From assembly GCA_044337015.1 (NCBI GenBank), contig JBIIOJ010000150.1, positions 1 to 7,520 on the forward strand: DNA of 7,520 nucleotides, read 5' to 3'. This DNA is from UBA4655 sp044337015. GTDB taxonomy: Bacteria > Planctomycetota > Planctomycetia > Pirellulales > UBA1268. Under the pieces are notes generated by a model. The model was not told where the DNA came from. It ran no database searches and saw nothing but the letters and a program-made list of their open reading frames with translations. The translations under genes and the position numbers were made by a program. Shown here piece after piece: positions 1-5,579 of this stretch (its first letter is position 1; every line of letters starts with the position of its first letter).

Positions 1-1886
1 AACAGCCGGAGAAAGTCCGAGCGGGGGTCGGGATCGTCATACTTGTTGGTCTTCGGCGGCTTCGCGTATTTCGGCTCGCAGTTGTCCTGGTCGACGACCG
101 ACGCGGCCAAGGCGTTCTCGAGCCAATTGTTCCCGGCGTTCACCGCCACGTAGAGCTTGCCGTCGCGAACCGCCAGGCCGCTCGCGCCGCGCTTCCGCGT
201 GGCGGTGGCGTGAAGCTCGAAGGGCGTGTCGAGCTTTTTCTCCGGCAGGCCGAACCGCCAGACGTAATCGAGCTGCCCCTGGAGCTCGTAGTGGCCTCTC
301 GACTCGGGCATGGCATACACGTGCTTGCCGTCGCTTGTGAGGTACGTCGGCCCGGTCCAGGCGATGATGTTGTGGTGGCCCCAGTGCTTGCGGCCCTCGA
401 GATCGCACTCGATCACCGCCACGCCGCTCTCGGCGCACGGCGACGCGAGGAAGACCCGATCGTCCCCCGCCGCGCAGACCGCCCGCGGTGCCGAGTGGTC
501 GGCCTGCCAGCCGCCGGGGCCGTCATGCCCGTTGAGCCACGGGGAATTTTCCTTGGTCACCATCTCGACGTTCGGATACGGCGTCATCTCGTATTTCATC
601 TCGAGCCCGGGATGCGAGATCGCCTTCCAGGTGTAGCTGCCAGGGGCCACATGCGCCCCCGACTCGTCCTTGAGATCCCAGCCCACCTTCTGCCCGCCGG
701 CCTCCATCTCCAGCCGCGCGGGGAGATTCCGCACCCGCCGCCCGTCGGGGCCGTCGATGGCCATCGACACGATCCCTTTCTCGGGCAGCGTGAACTTGAC
801 CGTCAGCGGAGGCGTTTCCGCCGCCGCAGGCTTGAATGGCGGCACCGGCGCGTCGCCCAGATCGCTGAACACCTGCAGCCCGGAGATCACGCCGCACCGC
901 GCGGTGGCGCTTGCGCCGCCGGCCGAAGTCGTCGACTCCGAAATGAACTTGAGCCCCCGCGTCGTGATCGGTGGAAACGTGACCAGGGCGGCGCTGCCAT
1001 CGGCTCGCGGCTCCTGCCTGATCCGCGTCCAATCCTGCGGGCCGGCCACCGCCGGGTTGATGCCCGCCGGACCCTTGTAGGCATAGACCTTGAAGGTCTT
1101 GAAGTTCGACGACAGGAGGAGGCCGGAGATCGACCGCGGCTCGTCCCACGACACCACGAACCAGGTCGGATCGATGTCGGTCACCGGGGGCCGCGGCACA
1201 CGGCCGGTGTCGTCGGGGCCGTGGCTCTGCCAGACGCCCTCTCCGGTGACGATGAACGACGCCTTGAAGTAGTCCGGCGCGCTGAGCGGGTTGTAGCGGA
1301 CGAATTCCGCCTCGCCGTTGGCAAGCCCCTCCGGCATGATGTTGTGCAGACGCGACTTCATGAGCCGCAGGCAGGTGAACGGAAACCGACCGTACCCGGC
1401 GCTCTTGACGGTGCAGAGAAACGCCTGCGATTCGCCCGCAACGGTCGCCAGCCGCCAGCCGGACTGGTTCGGCGGGAACGTCACCTCCACCCAGTTCTCC
1501 GCCTTGGTGGGATCCGGCGGCAGGGCCGCGCCGGGCTTCAGAAACGCGAGCGTGCCTTGCTTTTGAAAGAGCAGCGAGCCGAACTTCGCCGGCCGCTTGA
1601 GCACGACGAGATACTGGATCAGCTTCGCTTCTTTGCTATTGCCCGGTTGGATCGCCGTCCATGGATTCCCGCCCGCCACGCCGAGCGTCGCGAGGATGCC
1701 GTTCTTGAAGTCGCCCTCGGCTTCCTTGCCGTCCACCCAGGCCTTGCAGGCCGCGAAGTCGACGTCGGACGCCTTGAGCCCCACCGTCGGGTCCGGGCCG
1801 ACGTTGGCGGAGGGCGGCGCCGCAGTCGCCGCCGAACACAGGCCAGCGAACGCGAGCAGGGCAACCGCCGGCCGGATTCCGTTCAT
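1..1886 (-). CDS. Secreted multi-domain protein: discoidin-like, FlgD Ig-like and beta-propeller-like regions (C-terminus outside window)
   Basis: Translating the minus strand from the ATG at 1886-1884 gives 628 codons with no stop to the window edge, so the C-terminus is missing. The first ~23 residues form a signal peptide (MNGIRPAVALLAFAGLCSAA, then TAA), implying export. Residues ~85-165 and ~230-345 look like beta-sandwich segments. The second has a discoidin (F5/8 type C)-like pattern: a VVSWDEPRSISGLLLSSNF run and an ISGLQVF ending. Residues ~359-425 resemble the FlgD Ig-like domain (PPLTVKFTLPEKG, then RRVRNLP, then GSYTWKA). From ~450 onward, repeated segments such as DDRVFLAS, GKHVYAMP and DGKLYVAV suggest beta-propeller blades. 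It starts 20 bases after the FecR stop and is probably the third gene of that operon. No catalytic motif was recognised. A role in surface or glycan binding is inference. The domain calls rest on pattern only. No strong ribosome binding site is visible. Confidence 0.85.
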   Translation of the reverse strand, partial: MNGIRPAVALLAFAGLCSAATAAPPSANVGPDPTVGLKASDVDFAACKAWVDGKEAEGDFKNGILATLGVAGGNPWTAIQPGNSKEAKLIQYLVVLKRPAKFGSLLFQKQGTLAFLKPGAALPPDPTKAENWVEVTFPPNQSGWRLATVAGESQAFLCTVKSAGYGRFPFTCLRLMKSRLHNIMPEGLANGEAEFVRYNPLSAPDYFKASFIVTGEGVWQSHGPDDTGRVPRPPVTDIDPTWFVVSWDEPRSISGLLLSSNFKTFKVYAYKGPAGINPAVAGPQDWTRIRQEPRADGSAALVTFPPITTRGLKFISESTTSAGGASATARCGVISGLQVFSDLGDAPVPPFKPAAAETPPLTVKFTLPEKGIVSMAIDGPDGRRVRNLPARLEMEAGGQKVGWDLKDESGAHVAPGSYTWKAISHPGLEMKYEMTPYPNVEMVTKENSPWLNGHDGPGGWQADHSAPRAVCAAGDDRVFLASPCAESGVAVIECDLEGRKHWGHHNIIAWTGPTYLTSDGKHVYAMPESRGHYELQGQLDYVWRFGLPEKKLDTPFELHATATRKRGASGLAVRDGKLYVAVNAGNNWLENALAASVVDQDNCEPKYAKPPKTNKYDDPDPRSDFLRL

Positions 1887-1906
1887 GGTGAGGTTTCTCG
1901 CCCGCT

Positions 1907-3610
1907 TCAGCGATACTCCGCGCGCCCCCAGGTGGAGGCCCGTTCCCAGACGTTGATCCGCAGCGGCTCGTCGGGATTGCGAATCTCCACCATCTGCTCC
2001 CTCCTCATGCGGCCGGCCGCGTCGCCCCAGATCACCTGCCAGACCGCGGCGAGCACGTCGCCCTTTTGCGGCGGGTCGTCGGCGCAACCAAGGAGCGACC
2101 AGGGGATCGCGTATTCCATCGTGTAGCCCTGGCCGTCGGCGTCCAGCACGTACGCTCCGACGAAACCGCCGGGGCTCACCTGCAACTCGCCGAAGAGCGC
2201 TCCGCTGGCGATCGTGAGACAGGGGGTCTTCGTGGGGGCGTGGAACCACATGGTGAGGTGCGAGAGCTTCGGATTCTTGGCGATTTCCTCCTGCTCCGGC
2301 GTCGGCGCGATCCCACGCTGTGAAAAATAACTGGATGAATTGCCGCGGGCCGGCCAGCCCATCTGCCGATCGGTCGAAACCCGCACCTGCACGGCGCCGC
2401 CCCGCCAACCCCACGACGCATCGATCTCCGGATCGATGATGCTCCGCAGCGGCATGGGATCGCCGACGCGGGCGGCGATGTAGAGGCAGTTCTCGTCATA
2501 CATCATCCGGCCGTCGGCCCGCTCGATGCAGGAAGCGGAGCCGTCGAGGGTGCCGCTGAACCCGGGACGGTCGGCCCATTCGTCGAGCCGGCCGTCGATC
2601 ACCATGCCCGGCGGTGCGGGGTGGACGGCGATGGAAGCCTGTCTCGCCGGGCCATAAAGCCGCATCTCTTCGGCCGGCGACTCCCTGCCCAGATGGGCTG
2701 CCAGAGGAATGCCGACATCGGCAGGCAGGTTGCGAACGAACCGTTCGGGACGGAATGCCATGGCCGCCGGCTCGGCGTTCGGCTCGGATGGGATCCTCAC
2801 CGCCTCTCCCGCGACGAGCCGCCTGGGCACCCGCGTCGTCTCCTGCCTCCGGCTTGCCGAAGTGATGACGGCGCCATCGTACACCTGCACGTCGGTGGTG
2901 TTGCCCGGCCCGATGCTGACCGCGAATTCGGTGCCCAGGTCGAGAACGTCGGTCGTGGGCGTCCGCACGACGAAGCCGTTCTTGCCTTTGGGCATCCGCA
3001 CGACGACGTTGCCGTCGTGCAGCGTCGCGGAGAGTTCGCCGCCGAGATCGAGTTCGCCCGGCCCCTCGAACACGAGCACGACGCCGTTGCGGAGCGTCAA
3101 TTCCACCGCGCCTTCGACGAGCGCGATCCGGCCCGCCTCGAGGGATTGCCCGACCGTGAGCGGACGCTCTCCAACGGCGGGCAGCACGAACCGCGCCTGC
3201 GTCACCTTCGCCAAGGGTCGGTCGCTCGCCGCCTGCCCCCGGAAGCCCGCCGGGCTGACGATCATCATCCACGCGGCCATCGTCGCGGCCCCCGCCGCCA
3301 CGGCCGCCGCAAGAAACGCCGCCACCCGGCGAACCGGCGGCCACGGGTCGGTCCCCTGCTCTTTAGCAAGGCCGCGCGGCGGGCATGGAGGAGCCAGGAG
3401 CGTCGCGTAGTCCCAGTAGAGAACGGTGTGCAGCGAGGCGAACTCGCGGAAGACCCGCCGGGCCGGCTCGCCTCGGTCGAGGATCTCGCGCAGCCGCCGC
3501 TCCTCGGCATCGGAAAGAATGCCGTCGGCCAGCGTGTTAAGCAGCGAGGAGAGTTCGTCTCGCTCGCGTGGCGAAAGGGAGTTGGCCGGCAGATTCGGGC
3601 GGGAGGTCAT
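1907..3610 (-). CDS. FecR-domain transmembrane regulator (putative anti-sigma factor) with C-terminal CBM9-like domain
   Basis: The protein has 567 residues. Residues 15-70 form a helical cytoplasmic segment (LADGILSDAEERRLREIL) of the kind at the N-terminus of planctomycete FecR proteins. Residues ~94-118 are a single membrane span. Residues ~130-250 match a FecR domain, with GQSLEAGRIALVEGAVEL, then FEGPGELDL, then the hallmark RTPTTDVLDLGTEFAV and a VQVYDGAV ending. Residues ~335-567 resemble a CBM9/DOMON-type carbohydrate-binding domain: VIDGRLDEWADRPGF, YDENCLYIAARVGDP and YTMEYAIPWSLLG are typical blocks. The start at 3610 is preferred over an open extension to 4048 because AGGAGG lies seven bases upstream, the ATG overlaps the sigma stop as ATGA, and the extension runs through the sigma gene. 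FecR proteins regulate partner sigma factors across the membrane. Here the outer domain could sense a glycan, which is inference. The ligand is unknown. Confidence 0.9.
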   Translation of the reverse strand: MTSRPNLPANSLSPRERDELSSLLNTLADGILSDAEERRLREILDRGEPARRVFREFASLHTVLYWDYATLLAPPCPPRGLAKEQGTDPWPPVRRVAAFLAAAVAAGAATMAAWMMIVSPAGFRGQAASDRPLAKVTQARFVLPAVGERPLTVGQSLEAGRIALVEGAVELTLRNGVVLVFEGPGELDLGGELSATLHDGNVVVRMPKGKNGFVVRTPTTDVLDLGTEFAVSIGPGNTTDVQVYDGAVITSASRRQETTRVPRRLVAGEAVRIPSEPNAEPAAMAFRPERFVRNLPADVGIPLAAHLGRESPAEEMRLYGPARQASIAVHPAPPGMVIDGRLDEWADRPGFSGTLDGSASCIERADGRMMYDENCLYIAARVGDPMPLRSIIDPEIDASWGWRGGAVQVRVSTDRQMGWPARGNSSSYFSQRGIAPTPEQEEIAKNPKLSHLTMWFHAPTKTPCLTIASGALFGELQVSPGGFVGAYVLDADGQGYTMEYAIPWSLLGCADDPPQKGDVLAAVWQVIWGDAAGRMRREQMVEIRNPDEPLRINVWERASTWGRAEYR

Positions 3611-4125
3611 GGCAAGGCCTCCTCGGCGAGCGTGCGGGTGATGCACTCGAGCAGTCTCTGCCGCATGCGTCGGAGCCGGTCGGAGAGCGCTTTCAAGCTC
3701 AGGCCGAGCGCCGCAGCCATCTCGCCGACCACTGCCTTCGGTTCGTAGCGGCGGACGAGCAGGTCGCGGTCGGCGGCGGGAAGTTTTTGGAGGCAGGTGG
3801 CCAGGGCCAGGCGGCGGGCCTCGAGGACGGGGTCTTCCCGGGCGGCGTCGTCGGCGAGGGCCCTGGCGAGCGATTCGTCGAACACGAATCGCAGCCGCTG
3901 CCGCCGCTTGAGGCCGGCGAGCGCCTGGAATCTCGCGATCGCCAGCGCCCATGGCAAAAACTCGCGGCTTGAGTCGAACTCCGCCGCCGCCTTCAAGAGC
4001 ACGATGTTCGTCTCCTGGAGGATGTCGTCGGCATCGGCCGGATTCCACACCAGCGAAAAGATGTATGCATGCAGCTGCCGCTGGTGCTTGGTCAGGAGGG
4101 CGACGAAGTCATCGGAGGCTGGCAT
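3607..4125 (-). CDS. ECF-type RNA polymerase sigma factor (Rhodopirellula/Verrucomicrobium type)
   Basis: The protein has 172 residues, the usual size for an ECF sigma factor with only regions 2 and 4. Region 2 covers about residues 8-75: LLTKHQRQLHAYIFSLVWNP, then DADDILQETNIVLL, the core RNA polymerase-binding and -10 recognition part, then a FLPWALAIARFQAL helix. Region 4 covers about 112-165: LQKLPAADRDLLVRRY, then a helix-turn-helix GEMAAALGLSLKALSDRLRR for -35 recognition. The pattern fits the family named for Rhodopirellula and Verrucomicrobium (TIGR02989), recalled from memory. The only plausible start is the ATG at 4125; the frame stays open to a stop at 4230-4228 but contains no ATG, GTG or TTG. 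No clear Shine-Dalgarno is visible. The gene is first in the operon and its stop overlaps the FecR start, suggesting coupled synthesis of sigma and regulator. Autoregulation is plausible but not shown. Target promoters are unknown. Confidence 0.95.
   Translation of the reverse strand: MPASDDFVALLTKHQRQLHAYIFSLVWNPADADDILQETNIVLLKAAAEFDSSREFLPWALAIARFQALAGLKRRQRLRFVFDESLARALADDAAREDPVLEARRLALATCLQKLPAADRDLLVRRYEPKAVVGEMAAALGLSLKALSDRLRRMRQRLLECITRTLAEEALP
3618..3623 (-). promoter_or_regulatory. Shine-Dalgarno of the FecR gene
   Basis: The minus strand reads AGGAGG, seven bases before the ATG at 3610-3608 and inside the last codons of the sigma gene. It is the clearest ribosome binding site in the window and fixes the FecR start, while the neighbouring genes have weak or no such site. 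With the four-base ATGA overlap it points to translational coupling of sigma factor and regulator. Confidence 0.75.
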
Positions 4126-4132
4126 GGCGGTC

Positions 4133-4160
4133 GGGAGGCGGGCAGGGCGTGGGCAGGGGG
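4133..4160 (+). other. G-quadruplex motif upstream of the sigma gene
   Basis: Five runs of three or more G lie at 4133-4135, 4140-4142, 4145-4147, 4151-4153 and 4156-4160, separated by loops of 4, 2, 3 and 2 bases. This meets the standard G3+ with loops of 1-7 definition. It starts eight bases outside the sigma start codon, and the G-rich strand is the template strand of the sigma operon, so the mRNA would be C-rich. Whether it folds in the cell is unknown, and GC-rich genomes produce such motifs by chance. Confidence 0.5.
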
Positions 4161-4199
4161 ACGGCTGGTGCGTCCGCCTCCGGGACAGTTTAGCGCGGC

Positions 4200-4237
4200 A
4201 GCCAGAAATTCCGCGAAAAAGCCAGCGTCATAGCCAG
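4200..4237. repeat. Three direct copies of AGCCAG (CTGGCT on the minus strand)
   Basis: The hexamer occurs at 4200-4205, 4220-4225 and 4232-4237, with start-to-start distances of 20 and 12 bases. The outer two copies extend to AGCCAGAA. The cluster lies 75-112 bases upstream of the sigma start, in the most AT-rich patch of the gap, where a regulator site or promoter would be expected. It could be an operator or a chance cluster. No known regulator consensus was matched. Confidence 0.35.
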
Positions 4238-4479
4238 AATCCGGGATGCGAGGGCTCAACCCGCATGGAGTGCAGACGGCCGTGCAAACCCAACGGCCAT
4301 GACTGTTCGGACGAACGAGAATGAACGGATTCCTCATGCCGGCGGCCAAGCCATTTCGGAGCACCGCCACGGGCTTCCGGAAGGGGCTCTCCACGGCGGC
4401 CCCACAGGGCTGCCGGCAGCGGAATCGGACACGGCTGAGCTAACATATGCGTCTGAATGGGTGTCCCGCTCGTTCGCCT

Positions 4480-4499
4480 CCCGCCCCCCTCCCGCCCCC
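4480..4499 (-). other. G-quadruplex motif upstream of the DUF58 operon
   Basis: On the plus strand C-runs occur at 4480-4482, 4484-4489, 4491-4493 and 4495-4499, separated by single bases (G, T, G). The minus strand therefore has four G-runs with one-base loops, the most stable class of predicted quadruplex, and the plus strand could form an i-motif. The unit is an 11-base tandem repeat of TCCCGCCCCC(C). A further seven-C run lies at 4511-4517. The G-rich strand is the template strand for the DUF58 operon. Confidence 0.5.
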
Positions 4500-4500
4500 G

Positions 4501-4650
4501 ATGCGACACACCCCCCCGCATGTGGCTCTGTTCCTGATCCCCACCGCCGCGGCCGTTTCGGCGGCCCGCGCCGGCGACTGCGTGCAGCTGCGGATCACGG
4601 GCAAGCCCGAGGCGGTTGATCCGCGAAAAGGATCCTGCCTCCCACGATGA
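4501..4650 (+). CDS. Possible small exported peptide, 49 aa, overlapping the DUF58 start
   Basis: This ORF starts MRHTPPHVALFLIPTAAAVS, followed by AARAGDC, which looks like a short signal peptide with an Ala-rich cleavage region. The mature part would be about 25 residues with two cysteines. Third codon positions are mostly G or C up to about residue 38, as in the surrounding genes. Its stop overlaps the DUF58 start codon as ATGA, the same arrangement as sigma and FecR. Against it are the absence of a Shine-Dalgarno, the C-rich tract just upstream and the very small size. An in-frame ATG at 4447 would add 18 proline-rich residues that look non-coding. It resembles no family I know. It may be a leader peptide, a remnant of a larger exported protein, or chance. 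Confidence 0.3.
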   Translation: MRHTPPHVALFLIPTAAAVSAARAGDCVQLRITGKPEAVDPRKGSCLPR

Positions 4651-5558
4651 AATCCCCTCCTCCCGTTCGTTTTCTCGACGCCAACCTCCTGCGGTCGATC
4701 TCCGGGATCGAACTGAAGGCGCGGCTCCTCGTGGAGGGGATGTATGCCTCCCGGCACCGCTCCCCGGATTACGGCTACAGCGTCGAGTTCGTCGATCACC
4801 GCGAGTACACCCGCGGCGACGAATTGCGGACGATCGACTGGAAGATGCTCGCCCGCACGGAGCGGTATTACGTGAAGCGGTTCGAGATGGAATCGAACAT
4901 GAACGTCGTCTGCCTCCTCGACACGAGCGGCAGCATGGGCTACGTCCCGCAGGACAAGAACCGGCTTTCCAAGCTCGAATACGGCTCGTATCTCGCCGCG
5001 GCGCTCAGCCACCTCGCCACGCACCAGCAGGACTCCCCCGGGCTCGTCACGTTCGACACCGAGATGCGGGATTTCCTTCCCCCCAAGCAGGGCAAGCGGC
5101 ACCTCTTCTCGATCCTTTCGAGGCTCGAGCAACTCTCCTGCAAGGGGGAGAGCGATCTCGGGCCCACGCTCAAGAACATCGTCCAGAGGCTCACCCGCCG
5201 AGGCGTGATCGTGTTGATCAGCGACTGCCACAGCGCCGTCGAGTCGGCGATCGACGGCATCCGCCATCTCGTGGCCCGCCGCCACGAGGTCGTCGTCTTC
5301 CATCTGCTCGACGCCGACGAGGTCACGTTTCCCTTCCAGTCTCTCACCAGCTTCCGCGATCTCGAGACGGGCGGTCAGCTCATGACCGACCCGCTGCGGC
5401 TCCGCACGAAATACCTGGAGCGGCTCGAAGGCTTCCGCGAGGCGATCAAGGCGGGGTGTGCCTCGGCGGGGGCCGACTACCGGTTCGTCGACACCTCGCA
5501 GCCGATCGAGACCGTGCTCCGCGACTACCTGCTCCTGCGACGGCAGCGGGCCGGCTGA
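4647..5558 (+). CDS. DUF58 domain protein (VWA-like fold)
   Basis: The protein has 303 residues, the common length for soluble DUF58 proteins, and no membrane span. The DUF58 signature is clear: YSVEFVDHREYTRGDELRTI at about 45-63, then DWKMLARTERYYVKRFE at 64-80. A VWA-type metal site follows, with DTSGSM at 92-97, a Ser/Thr-containing loop near 168-174 (ESDLGPT) and VLISDCH around 189-195. An in-frame stop at 4617-4619 leaves the ATG at 4647 as the only ATG start. AAGGA at 4628-4632 is about 14 bases upstream, rather far for a ribosome binding site. DUF58 genes usually sit between a MoxR AAA+ ATPase gene and VWA membrane protein genes and are thought to help assemble or activate envelope proteins or enzymes. 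The VWA gene follows after 21 bases, but no MoxR gene precedes it. The exact biochemical role is unknown. Confidence 0.93.
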   Translation: MKSPPPVRFLDANLLRSISGIELKARLLVEGMYASRHRSPDYGYSVEFVDHREYTRGDELRTIDWKMLARTERYYVKRFEMESNMNVVCLLDTSGSMGYVPQDKNRLSKLEYGSYLAAALSHLATHQQDSPGLVTFDTEMRDFLPPKQGKRHLFSILSRLEQLSCKGESDLGPTLKNIVQRLTRRGVIVLISDCHSAVESAIDGIRHLVARRHEVVVFHLLDADEVTFPFQSLTSFRDLETGGQLMTDPLRLRTKYLERLEGFREAIKAGCASAGADYRFVDTSQPIETVLRDYLLLRRQRAG

Positions 5559-5579
5559 GTCGACCGCGAAATCACTCTC

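Larger units (their letters stand above)
4126..4646. other. Divergent intergenic control region
   Basis: This 521-base gap separates the minus-strand sigma operon from the plus-strand DUF58 operon, so promoters for both should lie here. Two local AT-richer patches stand out, at 4203-4240 and 4437-4460, and are the likeliest places for promoter melting. No -35/-10 pair with a good spacer was found on either strand. Other content is two G-quadruplex motifs, three AGCCAG copies, the perfect 12-base palindrome GCTGCCGGCAGC (4409-4420), the 10-base palindrome CTTCCGGAAG (4374-4383), and the inverted repeat GTTCG-GA-CGAAC (4305-4316). A possible small peptide ORF occupies 4501-4650. No RNA gene or riboswitch was recognised. 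Confidence 0.6.

Noticed and set aside
210..2126. Plus-strand open frame of 638 codons
   Set aside because: It lies antisense to the secreted protein and the end of the FecR gene. The translation is Arg/His/Pro-rich without any domain pattern, typical of the mirror frame in GC-rich DNA.
2621..3748. Plus-strand open frame of 375 codons
   Set aside because: It is antisense to the FecR domain and the sigma gene, with no family pattern.
3611..4048. N-terminal extension of the FecR gene up to 4048
   Set aside because: It overlaps the well-supported sigma gene in another frame, is Arg/Pro-rich, and ignores the AGGAGG site that fits the start at 3610.
4223..4259. Possible minus-strand promoter with TTGAGC and TATGAC
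   Set aside because: The spacer is 21 bases, too long for a housekeeping promoter, and the alternative -10 at 17 bases is poor.
4092..4394. Minus-strand ORF of 100 codons in the divergent gap
   Set aside because: It overlaps the sigma start out of frame, has no domain or ribosome binding site, and has a low-complexity Pro/Ser-rich end.
5559..5579. Terminator or promoter between DUF58 and VWA
   Set aside because: The gap has only 21 bases, with no stem-loop beyond the six-base GTCGAC and no T-run.
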